Shown: piece by piece, positions 8,884 through 18,507 of the stretch
How positions within the stretch are numbered: the stretch's first letter is position 1
Layout of the letters: every line of letters begins with the position of its first letter
Assembly (NCBI RefSeq): GCF_001320245.1
Contig: NZ_BCBA01000021.1
Span: 36,048 to 100,047, forward strand
DNA: 64,000 nucleotides
From: Pseudomonas sp. NBRC 111124
GTDB taxonomy: Bacteria > Pseudomonadota > Gammaproteobacteria > Pseudomonadales > Pseudomonadaceae
Direction: 5' to 3'
Notes under the pieces: model-generated
Database searches by the model: none
What the model was told of the DNA's origin: nothing
The model's input: the letters and a program-made list of their open reading frames with translations, nothing else
Made by a program: the position numbers and the translations under genes

Positions 8884-11132
8884 GCTTTGCCCTCTTCGGC
8901 GACGCGGATACCGACATCGGCGCACAGTTTGAGGAAGTTCGGGAACGAGGTGGCGACGTTGGCGCAGTCATGGATGCGGATCGGCGCGCTGGCACGCAGC
9001 GAAGCGACGCTGAAGGCCATGGCGATACGGTGGTCGCCGTGACCGTGCACTTCGCCACCGCCAAGCTGGCCACCCTCGATGATGATGCCGTCCGGGGTCG
9101 GCTCGCATTTGATGCCCAGGGTAATCAGGCCGTCGGCCATGACCTGGATGCGGTCGGATTCTTTCACCCGCAGTTCTTCGGCGCCACGCAGCACGGTACG
9201 CCCTTCGGCGCAGGCGGCGGCAACGAACAGCACCGGGAATTCGTCGATGGCCAGCGGGACCAGCTCTTCAGGGATGTCGATGCCCTTCAGCCTGGCGCCA
9301 CGCACGCGCAGGTCGGCCACTGGCTCGCCGCCGACTTCACGCTGGTTCTCCAGGGTGATGTCGCCGCCCATCAGGCGCAGGATGTCGATCACGCCGGTAC
9401 GGGTCGGGTTGATGCCGACGTGTTCGAGCACCAGCTCGGAGCCTTCGGCAATCGATGCAGCGACCAGGAAGAACGCCGCCGACGAGATGTCAGCCGGCAC
9501 TTCGATACGGGTGGCGGTGAGTTTGCCACCGGACTGCAGTGAGGCGACCGGGCCGTTGCTTTCGACCGAGTAGCCGAAACCGCGCAGCATGCGCTCGGTA
9601 TGGTCACGGGTCGGCGCAGGCTCAGTAACGGTGGTCTTGCCATCGGCGTACAGGCCGGCCAGCAAGATGCAGGATTTGACCTGGGCGCTGGCCATCGGCA
9701 GCGTGTAGGTCAGCCCCTTGAGCTTGCTGCCACCGCGAATGGTCAGCGGCGGACGGCCGTCAGGGCCGGTTTCGACCACAGCGCCCATTTCCCGCAGCGG
9801 GTTGGCCACACGGTTCATCGGGCGCTTGGACAGCGAGGCATCGCCGGTCATGGTGACGTCGAACGGCTGGCCGGCCAGCAGGCCGGAGAGCAGGCGCATC
9901 GAGGTGCCGGAGTTGCCGACATACAGCGGACCAGGCGGCGGCTTGAGACCGTGCAGGCCAACGCCATGGATGGTCACGCGGCCGTGGTTCGGGCCTTCAA
10001 TGACGACACCCATGTCGCGGAATGCCTGCAGGGTCGCCAGGGCGTCCTCGCCTTCGAGGAAACCTTCGACTTCGGTCGTGCCTTCGGCCAGCGAGCCGAG
10101 CATGATCGAACGGTGGGAAATCGACTTGTCGCCCGGTACGCGGATTCGCCCGGTCAGGCGGCCACCCGGTTGGGCCAGGAAAATCAGATCGTTGGCGTTC
10201 ATAGCGTCCACATAGGCCCGGCGGGCCAGGATTTTACTGAAATGCTCGCGGGCAACGCGTGCACGGGTGAAAACACCCAGCAGCTGGTGCCCGTCCCCAG
10301 CATCGACCGCGTCGCGCAAGGCGTCGAGGTCGCTGCGAAATGTGTCCAGGGTGCGCAGGACAGCCTCGCGGTTGGCGAGGAAGATGTCGTGCCACATGGT
10401 CGGGTCGCTGCCGGCGATTCGTGTGAAATCGCGGAAACCTCCCGCAGCGTACCGGAAGATGTCGAGGTTTTCATTGCGCTTGGCCAGCGAATCGACCAAG
10501 CCGAAGGCCAGCAGGTGGGGCAAGTGGCTGGTGGCGGCCAGCACTTGGTCATGGCGCTCCACCGGCATGTGCTCGACATCGGCATCCAGTGCGCGCCACA
10601 GGCGATCGACCAACGCCAGGGCGGCCGGGTCGGTTTCTTCCAGGGGCGTGAGGATGACTTTGTGACGACGGAACAGGGTGGCGTTGGCGGCCTCTACCCC
10701 ACTCTGCTCGGAGCCGGCGATCGGGTGGCCGGGCACGAAGCGCGGCAGGCGCTGGCTGCTCTCGTTTACAAAAACGGCACGAGCCTCGCGCACGACATTG
10801 CCCTTGGCGCTGCCGACGTCGGTGATGATCGCGTCGCCGAGGTCGAGCCGGGCCAGGCGAGCCAATACCTTTTCCATGGCCAGGATCGGCACGGCGAGCT
10901 GGATGACATCGGCGCCGACACAGGCGGTGGCGAGGTCGGCTTCGCAGCGGTCGACTACGCCCAGGTCCACGGCCAGCTTGCGCGACGGAGCGTCAAGGTC
11001 GACGCCGACCACTTCACGGCACAGGCCGCTTTCACGCAGGCCCTTGGCGAAGGAACCGCCGATCAGGCCGAGGCCGACCACGACCAGGCGATTGATGATT
11101 GGCGCGGGTTTGGTGTTTGCTGCATTTACCAC
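8880..11132 (-). CDS. tyrA-aroA: Fused prephenate/cyclohexadienyl dehydrogenase and EPSP synthase
   Basis: 750 residues in two domains. Residues 1 to about 300 are TyrA: the [16 protein letters not shown] dinucleotide loop, an Asp at the end of strand 2 (GVD) indicating NAD preference, and [12 protein letters not shown]. From about 315 to 750 it is Aro[11 protein letters not shown], the [12 protein letters not shown] phosphoenolpyruvate loop, [23 protein letters not shown] and LRVKESDR. The first half makes tyrosine precursors and the second makes EPSP in the shikimate pathway, so one polypeptide acts at two pathway positions. The AroA part resembles the class II (CP4-like) enzymes more than E. 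coli AroA. This fusion is known in Pseudomonas. Confidence 0.95.
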   Translation of the reverse strand: MVNAANTKPAPIINRLVVVGLGLIGGSFAKGLRESGLCREVVGVDLDAPSRKLAVDLGVVDRCEADLATACVGADVIQLAVPILAMEKVLARLARLDLGDAIITDVGSAKGNVVREARAVFVNESSQRLPRFVPGHPIAGSEQSGVEAANATLFRRHKVILTPLEETDPAALALVDRLWRALDADVEHMPVERHDQVLAATSHLPHLLAFGLVDSLAKRNENLDIFRYAAGGFRDFTRIAGSDPTMWHDIFLANREAVLRTLDTFRSDLDALRDAVDAGDGHQLLGVFTRARVAREHFSKILARRAYVDAMNANDLIFLAQPGGRLTGRIRVPGDKSISHRSIMLGSLAEGTTEVEGFLEGEDALATLQAFRDMGVVIEGPNHGRVTIHGVGLHGLKPPPGPLYVGNSGTSMRLLSGLLAGQPFDVTMTGDASLSKRPMNRVANPLREMGAVVETGPDGRPPLTIRGGSKLKGLTYTLPMASAQVKSCILLAGLYADGKTTVTEPAPTRDHTERMLRGFGYSVESNGPVASLQSGGKLTATRIEVPADISSAAFFLVAASIAEGSELVLEHVGINPTRTGVIDILRLMGGDITLENQREVGGEPVADLRVRGARLKGIDIPEELVPLAIDEFPVLFVAAACAEGRTVLRGAEELRVKESDRIQVMADGLITLGIKCEPTPDGIIIEGGQLGGGEVHGHGDHRIAMAFSVASLRASAPIRIHDCANVATSFPNFLKLCADVGIRVAEEGKA

Positions 11133-11193
11133 TGGTGCGAACCCTGTTCAGAAATCTTGGCAGTCTGTGAGGCCGACTGGGGCCGCTGCGCGC

Positions 11194-11265
11194 CCCTTCG
11201 CGGGGCAAGCCCGCTCCTACAAGGGGTTGCGAATCATTGTAGGAGCGGGCTTGCCCCGCGAAGGG
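11194..11265. repeat. REP inverted pair, type GCGGGGCAAGCCCGC
   Basis: Two 28-bp arms (11194-11221 and 11238-11265) are perfect reverse complements around a 16-bp loop, with further imperfect pairing outside to about 11180 and 11280. The core is the P. putida REP palindrome (AGGAGCGGGCTTGCCCCGCGAA in shortened form). It sits between pheA and tyrA-aroA, inside the superoperon, and may act on mRNA stability or attenuation there. Confidence 0.9.
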
Positions 11266-11292
11266 CTGCGCAGCAGCCCCAAAGCCCCTGAA

Positions 11293-12387
11293 TCAAAGCA
11301 CTGCCTTTGGATAGGAACCCAGCACCTTGAGCGCCACGGCCTCCTGGCTGATCTTCTCCAGCACCGCCTTGATCAGCGGGTCGCGGTGGTGGCCGACGAA
11401 GTCGATGAAGAACACGTACGTCCACTTGCCGCTGCGCGATGGGCGGGTTTCGATACGGGTCAGGTCGATGCCGTTCTCGTGAAACGGCACCAGCAGCTCA
11501 TGCAGCGCACCTGGCTTGTTGCTCATCGAGACGATGATCGAGGTCTTGTCGTCGCCGGTCGGCGGCACTTCCTGCTGACCGATCATCAGGAAGCGCGTGG
11601 AGTTGTCCGGGCGGTCTTCGATCTTTTCAGCCAGACGGGTCAGCCCATACAGGTTGGCCGCCATGTCGCCGGCGATCGCCGCCGAGTTCCACTCGCCCTT
11701 GACCCGCTTGGCCGCCTCAGCATTGCTCGACACAGCCACGCGCTCGACGTTCGGGTAATGCGCGTCCAGCCACTTGCGGCATTGGGCCAGCGACTGGGCG
11801 TGGGAGTAGATGCGGGTGATGCTGTTGGTCTTGGTGTTCTCGCCCACCAGCAGATGGTGGTGGATGCGCAGCTCGACTTCGCCGCAGATCACCATGTCGT
11901 GCTCGAGGAAGCTGTCCAGGGTGTGACTGACCGCGCCCTCGGTGGAGTTTTCCACCGGCACCACGCCGAAGTTGACGGCACCGGCCGCCACTTCACGGAA
12001 CACTTCGTCGATGGCCGCCATCGGGCGGCTGACCACGGCGTGGCCGAAGTGCTTCATCGCCGCCGCCTGGGTGAAGGTACCCTCAGGGCCGAGGTAGGCA
12101 ACCTTGAGTGGCTCCTCCAGGGCCAGGCAGGACGACATGATTTCGCGGAAAAGCCGCGCCATCTCTTCGTTGCCCAGCGGCCCCTTGTTGCGCTCCATCA
12201 CGCGCTTGAGCACGGCGGCTTCACGCTCTGGGCGGTAGAACACCGGCTTTTCGCCCTCAGGCAGCGAAGCCGTCTTGACCCGCGCCACTTCTTCAGCGCA
12301 GCGGGCGCGGTCGCTGATCAGCTCGAGGATCTTCTCGTCGAGGCTGTCGATGCGAACGCGCAGGGCTTTGAGTTCCTGTTCGGACAT
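11293..12387 (-). CDS. pheA: Bifunctional chorismate mutase / prephenate dehydratase (P-protein)
   Basis: 364 residues. An AroQ chorismate mutase covers residues 1-90 (RVRIDSLDEKILEL, with the conserved Arg and Lys). Prephenate dehydratase covers about 95-270 (AYLGPEGTFTQAA, NSTRFLMIG). A C-terminal ACT domain covers about 283-360 (KPGALHELL, IETRPSRSGKW), where phenylalanine feedback inhibition acts. It catalyses the two steps from chorismate to phenylpyruvate. Its ATG overlaps the serC stop by one base (TGATG), implying translational coupling. Confidence 0.96.
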   Translation of the reverse strand: MSEQELKALRVRIDSLDEKILELISDRARCAEEVARVKTASLPEGEKPVFYRPEREAAVLKRVMERNKGPLGNEEMARLFREIMSSCLALEEPLKVAYLGPEGTFTQAAAMKHFGHAVVSRPMAAIDEVFREVAAGAVNFGVVPVENSTEGAVSHTLDSFLEHDMVICGEVELRIHHHLLVGENTKTNSITRIYSHAQSLAQCRKWLDAHYPNVERVAVSSNAEAAKRVKGEWNSAAIAGDMAANLYGLTRLAEKIEDRPDNSTRFLMIGQQEVPPTGDDKTSIIVSMSNKPGALHELLVPFHENGIDLTRIETRPSRSGKWTYVFFIDFVGHHRDPLIKAVLEKISQEAVALKVLGSYPKAVL

Positions 12388-13472
12388 CAGCCGTGCTCCT
12401 TCTCGAATTCGGCCATGTAGGCCACCAGGCCTTCTACTGCTTCAAGGCCCAGGGCGTTGTAGATCGAGGCGCGCATGCCGCCGACCGAACGGTGGCCCTT
12501 GAGGTTGAGCAGGCCACGGGCGTCGGCGCCAGCCAGGAAGGCCTTGTCCAGGCGCTCGTCAGCCAGGCGGAACGGCACGTTCATCCACGACCGGGCGTTG
12601 TGCGCGATCGGGTTGGTGTAGAACTCGCTGGCGTCGATGAAGCCGTACAGGCGGTCTTTCTTGGCGCGGTTGCGCTGCTCCATGGCTTCGACGCCACCTT
12701 GCGCCTTGAGCCACTCGAACACCAGGCCCGAGAGATACCAGGAATAGGTGGCCGGGGTGTTGTACATCGAGCCATTGTCAGCCGCGACCTTGTAATCGAG
12801 CATGGTCGGGCAGCTGCTGCGGGCTCGACCGAGCAGGTCTTCACGGACGATCACCACCACCAGGCCGCTCGGGCCGATGTTCTTCTGTGCACCGGCGTAG
12901 ATCATGCCGTACTGCGAGACGTCGATCGGGCGCGAGAGGATGTCGGAGGACATGTCGACCACCAGCGGGACGTCGCCGGTTTCAGGAACCCAGTCGAACT
13001 GCAGGCCACCAATGGTCTCGTTGGACGCATAGTGGACGTAGGCAGCGTTCTTGGTCAGCTTCCACTCGTTCTGGCCAGGGATGGCCAGGTAATCGTAAGG
13101 CTTGGCGCTGGCGGCAACGTTGACGGTGCCGAAGCGGCGCGCTTCTTCGATGGCCTTTTTCGACCAGATACCGGTTTCGACGTAGTCGGCAGTGCCGTTT
13201 TCCGGCAGCAGGTTCAGCGGGATTTCGGCGAACTGCTGGCTGGCACCGCCCTGCAGGAACAGGACCTTGTAGTTGGAGGGGACGGACAGCAGGTCACGCA
13301 GGTCCTGCTCGGCCTTTTCGGCGATGGCCACGTAGTCGTCGCTGCGATGGCTCATTTCCATCACCGACAAGCCCTTGCCGTTCCAGTCCAGCATCTCGGC
13401 CTGGGCACGCTGCAACACAGCGTCAGGAAGCGCGGCAGGGCCTGCGCAGAAGTTAAAGGCTCGTTTGCTCAC
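12387..13472 (-). CDS. serC: Phosphoserine aminotransferase
   Basis: 361 residues from GTG at 13472 (VSKRAFNFCAGPAALP). This start matches the family N-terminus and has GAGAG upstream. A TTG 30 bases earlier gives an extra ten residues without family support. The PLP lysine is in the AQKNIGPSG motif. It transaminates 3-phosphohydroxypyruvate to phosphoserine, and also acts in pyridoxal phosphate synthesis. It lies 70 bp after gyrA, behind a hairpin, and is coupled to pheA. Confidence 0.95.
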   Translation of the reverse strand: MSKRAFNFCAGPAALPDAVLQRAQAEMLDWNGKGLSVMEMSHRSDDYVAIAEKAEQDLRDLLSVPSNYKVLFLQGGASQQFAEIPLNLLPENGTADYVETGIWSKKAIEEARRFGTVNVAASAKPYDYLAIPGQNEWKLTKNAAYVHYASNETIGGLQFDWVPETGDVPLVVDMSSDILSRPIDVSQYGMIYAGAQKNIGPSGLVVVIVREDLLGRARSSCPTMLDYKVAADNGSMYNTPATYSWYLSGLVFEWLKAQGGVEAMEQRNRAKKDRLYGFIDASEFYTNPIAHNARSWMNVPFRLADERLDKAFLAGADARGLLNLKGHRSVGGMRASIYNALGLEAVEGLVAYMAEFEKEHG

Positions 13473-13503
13473 ATCCACTCTCGCTCTGCTCTTATCAGTC
13501 AAA

Positions 13504-13525
13504 CGGGGCGACCTTGGTCGCCCCG
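13504..13525 (-). terminator. Hairpin between gyrA and serC (terminator or attenuator)
   Basis: CGGGGCGACC paired with GGTCGCCCCG: a 10-bp perfect GC-rich stem with a two-base gap (the loop opens to about 4-6 bases). On the minus strand it is followed only by TTTGACT, so the T-run is weak. It probably gives partial termination between gyrA and serC. Confidence 0.6.
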
Positions 13526-13542
13526 CTCGGGTTTACGCTTGC

Positions 13543-16314
13543 TTATTCCTGCGGAGCCTCTTCGGCGCCTGCAGCTTCATCGTCTGCCGCATCCGGCGCG
13601 CCGGCATCGACGCCCTCCTCGTCCGTCTCGATCACTTCATCGAGCTCTTCCTCGGAGGGCTCCTGGATACGCTCCAGCCCCACCAGTGTCTCATCGGCAG
13701 CCAGCTTGATCAGGGTCACGCCCTGAGTATTACGGCTGAGGCTGGACACCTCGCCAACCCGGGTACGCACCAGCGTGCCCTGGTCGGAAATCAGCATGAT
13801 CTCTTCGCCTTCCTGCACCTGGATGGCGCCGATCAGCAGACCATTGCGCCCTTTGGTACCCATGGCGATCACACCCTGGCCACCGCGGCCGCGGCGCGGG
13901 AACTTGGACAGCGGCGTGCGCTTGCCAAAACCACGCTCGGAAGCGGTGAGGATCTGCGAGCCGGACTCGGGGATCAGCATCGAGATGATCTGCTGACCTT
14001 TACCCAGCCTCATACCGCGCACACCGCGAGCAGTACGGCCCATTTCACGGACCACGCTCTCGGCGAAGCGGATGACCTTGCCGGCGTCGGAGAACATCAT
14101 GACTTCCTTGGCGCCGTCAGTGATGGCGGCGGCAATCAGGGTGTCGCCTTCCTTGAGCTTCAGGGCGATCAGGCCGTTGGAGCGCGGACGGGCGAACTGC
14201 ACCAGCGGGGTCTTCTTGACGGTACCCGAGGCAGTGGCCATGAAGATGTACGCGCCGGTCGGCTCTGCAACCCATTCAGGGGTGTCGCCGTCTTCTTCGT
14301 CGACTTCTTCGGCTTCTACCAGCTCCCCTTCGAGCACGGTGTCGTCAGCCTCTTCCAGCTCTTCGTCGAGGTCGGCGTTCTGCTGCAGCGCTTCGAGGTC
14401 AATCTGCAGCATGGCGGTGATGCGCTCACCCTCCTCCAGCGGCAGCAGGTTGACCAGCGGGCGGCCGCGGGCAGCACGGGATGCTTCAGGGATCTCGTAG
14501 GTCTTCTTCCAGTACACCTTGCCCTTGCTGGAGAACAGCAGCAGCGTGGCGTGGCTGTTGGCGACCAGCAGGTGCTCGATGTAGTCCTCGTCCTTCACAC
14601 CGGTCGCCGACTTGCCTTTGCCGCCGCGGCGCTGGGCCTGGTAAGCGGACAATGGCTGGGTCTTGGCATAACCACCATGGGAAATGGTCACCACGCGCTC
14701 TTCTTCCGGGATCATGTCGCCGTAGTTGAGGTCGTGGCTGGCATTGAGGATTTCGGTGCGACGGGCATCGCCGTACTCGGAACGGATCGCTTCCAGTTCC
14801 TCGCGGATCACTTCCATCAGGCGCTGGGCGCTGCTGAGGATGCGGATCAGCTCGCCGATCTGCTCCAGGATCTCCTGGTACTCGGCCAGCAGCTTCTCGT
14901 GCTCCAGGCCGGTCAGGCGGTGCAGGCGCAGATCGAGGATGGCCTGGGCCTGTTCCGGCGACAGGAAGTACTTGCCATCATGCAGGCCATACTGCTCCGG
15001 CAGGTCTTCAGGACGGCAGGAATCGGCGCCGGCGCGCTCGACCATGACCTGCACGGCGCTGGATTCCCATGGCGTGGACACCAGGGCTTCCTTGGCTTCG
15101 GACGGCGTCGGCGAGGCCTTGATCAGGGCGATGACCGGGTCGATGTTGGACAGCGCGACTGCCTGACCTTCAAGGATATGGCCACGTTCACGGGCCTTGC
15201 GCAGCTCGAACACGGTACGGCGGGTCACCACTTCACGGCGGTGACGGACGAACGCTTCGAGCAGGTCCTTGAGGTTGAGCAGGCGTGGACGACCGTCGAC
15301 CAGGGCAACCACGTTGATGCCGAACACGCTCTGCAGCTGGGTCTGCTGGTAGAGGTTGTTGAGCACCACCTCCGGCACCTCGCCGCGGCGCAGCTCGATG
15401 ACGATGCGCATGCCGTCCTTGTCGGACTCGTCGCGCAGCTCGGTGATGCCTTCGATTTTCTTCTCTTTGACCAGCTCGGCGATCTTCTCGATCAGGCGGG
15501 CCTTGTTCAGCTGGTACGGCAGCTCGGTGATGACGATCTGCTGGCGGCCACCGACCTTGTCGATGTCTTCGATCTCGGAGCGGGCGCGCATGTAGATGCG
15601 GCCACGGCCGGTGCGGTAGGCCTCGATGATGCCCTGGCGGCCGTTGATGATGCCGGCAGTCGGGAAATCAGGGCCCGGGATGAACTGCATCAGCTCATCG
15701 ATGGTGACTTCCGGGTTGTCGATCAGCGCCAGGCAACCGTCGATGACTTCACCGAGGTTGTGTGGCGGGATGTTGGTCGCCATGCCCACGGCGATACCGC
15801 TGGAACCGTTGACCAGCAGGTTCGGGATGCGGGTCGGCATGACCGCCGGGATCTGCTCGGTGCCGTCATAGTTGGGCACCCAGTCAACAGTCTCTTTGTG
15901 CAGGTCGGCCAGCAGTTCGTGGGCCAGCTTGGTCATGCGCACTTCGGTGTATCGCATCGCCGCGGCGTTGTCGCCGTCGACCGAACCGAAGTTGCCCTGA
16001 CCGTCGACCAGCAAATAGCGCAGCGAGAACGGCTGGGCCATACGCACGATGGTGTCGTAGACCGCAGTGTCGCCGTGCGGGTGGTACTTACCGATCACGT
16101 CACCGACCACACGGGCGGATTTCTTGTACGGTTTGTTCCAGTCGTTGCCCAGTTCGCTCATCGCATAGAGGACGCGACGATGCACGGGCTTCAAGCCATC
16201 ACGCGCATCGGGCAGCGCTCGCCCGACAATCACGCTCATCGCGTAGTCGAGGTAAGACTGTCTCAGTTCGTCTTCGATATTGACCGGGAGGATTTCTTTG
16301 GCCAGTTCGCCCAT
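13543..16314 (-). CDS. gyrA: DNA gyrase subunit A
   Basis: 923 residues. The catalytic tyrosine is Y122 in AAMRYTE. The quinolone-resistance region reads [10 protein letters not shown] with T83 and D87, the usual wild-type residues of Pseudomonas. The GyrA box is QRRGGKG. The C-terminal beta-pinwheel carries an acidic insert of about 40-50 residues (about 637-686) not found in E. coli GyrA, and the protein ends in a 40-residue Asp/Glu-rich tail. GyrA with GyrB introduces negative supercoils. An AAAGGA ribosome-binding site lies rather far (about 12 bases) from the ATG. Confidence 0.98.
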   Translation of the reverse strand: MGELAKEILPVNIEDELRQSYLDYAMSVIVGRALPDARDGLKPVHRRVLYAMSELGNDWNKPYKKSARVVGDVIGKYHPHGDTAVYDTIVRMAQPFSLRYLLVDGQGNFGSVDGDNAAAMRYTEVRMTKLAHELLADLHKETVDWVPNYDGTEQIPAVMPTRIPNLLVNGSSGIAVGMATNIPPHNLGEVIDGCLALIDNPEVTIDELMQFIPGPDFPTAGIINGRQGIIEAYRTGRGRIYMRARSEIEDIDKVGGRQQIVITELPYQLNKARLIEKIAELVKEKKIEGITELRDESDKDGMRIVIELRRGEVPEVVLNNLYQQTQLQSVFGINVVALVDGRPRLLNLKDLLEAFVRHRREVVTRRTVFELRKARERGHILEGQAVALSNIDPVIALIKASPTPSEAKEALVSTPWESSAVQVMVERAGADSCRPEDLPEQYGLHDGKYFLSPEQAQAILDLRLHRLTGLEHEKLLAEYQEILEQIGELIRILSSAQRLMEVIREELEAIRSEYGDARRTEILNASHDLNYGDMIPEEERVVTISHGGYAKTQPLSAYQAQRRGGKGKSATGVKDEDYIEHLLVANSHATLLLFSSKGKVYWKKTYEIPEASRAARGRPLVNLLPLEEGERITAMLQIDLEALQQNADLDEELEEADDTVLEGELVEAEEVDEEDGDTPEWVAEPTGAYIFMATASGTVKKTPLVQFARPRSNGLIALKLKEGDTLIAAAITDGAKEVMMFSDAGKVIRFAESVVREMGRTARGVRGMRLGKGQQIISMLIPESGSQILTASERGFGKRTPLSKFPRRGRGGQGVIAMGTKGRNGLLIGAIQVQEGEEIMLISDQGTLVRTRVGEVSSLSRNTQGVTLIKLAADETLVGLERIQEPSEEELDEVIETDEEGVDAGAPDAADDEAAGAEEAPQE

Positions 16315-16617
16315 GAGAAGCCTGATTCCTTTTTCTGGTGAAACTTCGCAGCTCCATCAAGGGCCGAACGAAGCTCGCCGCCGCAACGCATAGGGGTGCG
16401 ACGACTTACGACAAATCAATGAGTTGTTGCATGGATCTGCGCAATGAAGGCCGCCTTCGTGGGCGGTCTTGGAAACTGCCGGATGTTATCACAAAGGCGG
16501 GGCGGTGGGGAGATGTGGCAGGTTGCTGCAAGCCGGTGTGAATCTTCAGAATTTCATCACCTGCGCCGGCCTCTTCGCGGCGGTTCGACGCCCCGAAAGG
16601 GCCGGCGCAAGAAAAGA
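16315..16617. other. Intergenic region between mtnA and gyrA
   Basis: 303 bp. No gene is supported; the short frames here do not resemble proteins. It includes the gyrA leader and promoter zone on the minus strand and a GC-rich imperfect hairpin (GGCCGCC...GGCGGTC) near 16448-16468. A weak gyrA promoter candidate on the minus strand (TTGTCG, 16-bp gap, TATGCG) lies around 16390-16420. I see no structured RNA that I recognise. Confidence 0.45.
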
Positions 16618-17694
16618 TCAATGCAACCGCTTGCGACACATCAACTGGGCTAGCTTGGCGGTATCCGGCCGCTCGACGATGCCGCGCTCGGTCACGATCA
16701 CGTCGATCAGGTCGGCCGGGGTCACGTCGAACACCGGATTGAAGGCCTCGACCTGCGGCGCCACACGGGTACCGGCGTAATCCAGCAACTCATCGGCCTC
16801 GCGTTCTTCCAGCGGGATATCCTCACCGGTGGCCAGGTTCAGGTCAATGCTGGTGCTCGGCGCCACCACCATGAAGCGCACGCCGTGGTGCATGGCACTG
16901 ACGGCCAGCTGGTAAGTGCCGATCTTGCTCGCCACATCGCCATTGGCGGCGATGCAGTCGGCGCCGACCACCACCCAGGTGATGCCTTTGGTCTTCATCA
17001 GGTGGGCCAGCGCCGAATCAGCGCACAGGGTCACCGGGATGCCTTCGTTGGCCAGCTCCCAGGCCGTCAGGCGCGAGCCTTGCAGCCAGGGGCGGGTTTC
17101 GCCGGCATACACCCGCTCCACCATGCCCTCCAGATAACCGGCGCGAATCACCCCAAGCGCCGTGCCGATCCCGCCACTGGCCAGGGCGCCGGCGTTGCCG
17201 TAGGTCAGCAAGGTCTGCGCATTGCCCTGGTGGCGACGGATCAGCTCGATGCCGTGCTGGGCCATGGTCAGGTTGGCTTCGCGATCGCTTTCATGGATGG
17301 CAATCGCTTCGGCCTCCAGCACTGCCAGCACGTTTTCTTCGCCGCGTACCCGCAGCAGGCGCTCACGCATGCGGTTCAGCGCCCAGAACAGGTTGGCTGC
17401 GGTCGGCCGGGCTTCGGCCAGGCTGAGGAAGTCCTCTTCCAGGTCCATTTCCCAGTCGCCGCCCTGGGCCAGGCGCTCTTCCAGAGCCAGGACCAGGCCG
17501 TAGGCCGCAGCAATGCCAATGGCTGCAGCGCCGCGCACGGCCATGTCGCGGATTGCCGCCACCACCTGCGCGACATTGTCGCAGGTCAGCCAGCGTTCTT
17601 CCGACGGCAGCAGGCGCTGGTCGAGCAGGTGCAGGGCGCCGCCGTGCCAGCGCATCCCGGTCACCTTCTCCGCCGCCAAAAGTCGCTCGCGCAT
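16618..17694 (-). CDS. mtnA: MtnA-family (methylthioribose-1-phosphate isomerase-like) protein with degenerate active site
   Basis: 358 residues from ATG 17694, with GGGGAGAGG as ribosome-binding site. Fold-wide motifs of aldose-1-phosphate isomerases are kept: [50 protein letters not shown] and [13 protein letters not shown]. The catalytic THC-N motif, however, reads T-Y165-G166-N, so the active-site cysteine is gone. RGAPAIG reads RGAAAIG, ADETRP reads AGETRP, ADR reads AD-C247 and NKIGTY reads S256-KIGTY. The catalytic Asp (D246) remains. The normal role is isomerising 5-methylthioribose-1-phosphate in methionine salvage. The locus position is that of mtnA in P. putida. It may be inactive or have a changed substrate. 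Confidence 0.85.
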   Translation of the reverse strand: MRERLLAAEKVTGMRWHGGALHLLDQRLLPSEERWLTCDNVAQVVAAIRDMAVRGAAAIGIAAAYGLVLALEERLAQGGDWEMDLEEDFLSLAEARPTAANLFWALNRMRERLLRVRGEENVLAVLEAEAIAIHESDREANLTMAQHGIELIRRHQGNAQTLLTYGNAGALASGGIGTALGVIRAGYLEGMVERVYAGETRPWLQGSRLTAWELANEGIPVTLCADSALAHLMKTKGITWVVVGADCIAANGDVASKIGTYQLAVSAMHHGVRFMVVAPSTSIDLNLATGEDIPLEEREADELLDYAGTRVAPQVEAFNPVFDVTPADLIDVIVTERGIVERPDTAKLAQLMCRKRLH

Positions 17695-17730
17695 CGCCTC
17701 TCCCCGTCGTTCGGATATCAAAAGCCGGCG

Positions 17731-17736
17731 ATTATA
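17731..17736 (-). promoter_or_regulatory. Candidate -10 box of mtnA
   Basis: On the minus strand this reads TATAAT, a perfect sigma-70 -10 hexamer, about 37 bp upstream of the mtnA ATG. No good -35 is visible at the right distance (GAGCGT at about 17754-17759). It lies within the short divergent region shared with ubiG. Confidence 0.5.
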
Positions 17737-17762
17737 GCGACCCTCGGCCGCAGACGCTCGGG

Positions 17763-17768
17763 TATACT
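17763..17768 (+). promoter_or_regulatory. Candidate -10 box of ubiG
   Basis: TATACT with a G-rich extension upstream (CTCGGG), 39 bp before the ubiG ATG. A -35 box is not obvious. The mtnA -10 lies about 30 bp away on the other strand, so polymerases at the two promoters would interfere. Confidence 0.45.
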
Positions 17769-17806
17769 GCGCCCCATTTGAAGTGCAAGTTCCAGAGGAT
17801 TGTTCA

Positions 17807-18505
17807 ATGAGCAACGTCGACCACGCCGAAATCGCCAAGTTTGAAGCCTTGGCCCACCGCTGGTGGGACCGTGAAAGCGAGTTCAAGCCGCTGCACGACA
17901 TCAACCCGCTGCGCGTCAACTGGATCGACGAGCGCGTCGGCCTGGCGGGCAAGAAGGTGCTGGACGTCGGCTGCGGCGGGGGCATCCTCAGCGAGGCCAT
18001 GGCCTTGCGTGGCGCTACCGTCACCGGCATCGACATGGGCGAAGCACCACTGGCCGTTGCCCAGCTGCACCAACTGGAATCGGGCGTCGAGGTCGAATAC
18101 CGGCAGATCACCGCCGAAGCCCTGGCCGAAGAGATGCCCGAGCAGTTCGACGTGGTCACCTGCCTGGAGATGCTCGAGCACGTGCCTGACCCGTCCTCGG
18201 TCATCCGCGCCTGCTACCGCATGGTCAAGCCCGGCGGCCAGGTGTTCTTCTCGACCATCAACCGCAACCCCAAGGCCTATCTGCTGGCCATCGTCGGCGC
18301 CGAGTACATCCTCAAGATGCTGCCGCGCGGCACCCACGACTTCAAGAAGTTCATCCGCCCGTCCGAGCTCGGCGCCTGGAGCCGCGTCGCCGGCCTCGAG
18401 GTCAAGGACATCATCGGCCTGACCTACAACCCGCTGACCAAGCACTACAAGCTGAGCAGCGACGTTGACGTCAACTACATGATCCAGACACTGCGCGAGG
18501 AATGA
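17807..18505 (+). CDS. ubiG: Ubiquinone biosynthesis O-methyltransferase
   Basis: 232 residues. The start is the ATG at 17807 with AGAGGAT in front. It is a class I SAM-dependent methyltransferase with motif [17 protein letters not shown], the family N-terminus [25 protein letters not shown], and [16 protein letters not shown]. UbiG does both O-methylations in ubiquinone synthesis. The stop codon region overlaps the next gene's ribosome-binding site, so ubiG and mupP are cotranscribed. Confidence 0.96.
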   Translation: MSNVDHAEIAKFEALAHRWWDRESEFKPLHDINPLRVNWIDERVGLAGKKVLDVGCGGGILSEAMALRGATVTGIDMGEAPLAVAQLHQLESGVEVEYRQITAEALAEEMPEQFDVVTCLEMLEHVPDPSSVIRACYRMVKPGGQVFFSTINRNPKAYLLAIVGAEYILKMLPRGTHDFKKFIRPSELGAWSRVAGLEVKDIIGLTYNPLTKHYKLSSDVDVNYMIQTLREE

Positions 18506-18507
18506 GC

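Noticed and set aside
9600..11291. Long plus-strand frame antisense to tyrA-aroA
   Set aside because: Same antisense effect; the tyrA-aroA frame has complete enzyme motifs throughout, and this frame has none.
13375..16341. A 988-codon open frame on the plus strand antisense to gyrA
   Set aside because: It mirrors gyrA codons in a GC-rich genome. It has no family motifs, is rich in His/Gln/Val runs typical of antisense frames, and has no plausible ribosome-binding site or promoter.
17695..18204. N-terminal extension of about 170 residues on MtnA
   Set aside because: It is antisense to ubiG, rich in Ser/Thr/Pro, and absent from the family. The ATG at 17694 has a good ribosome-binding site and the right N-terminus.
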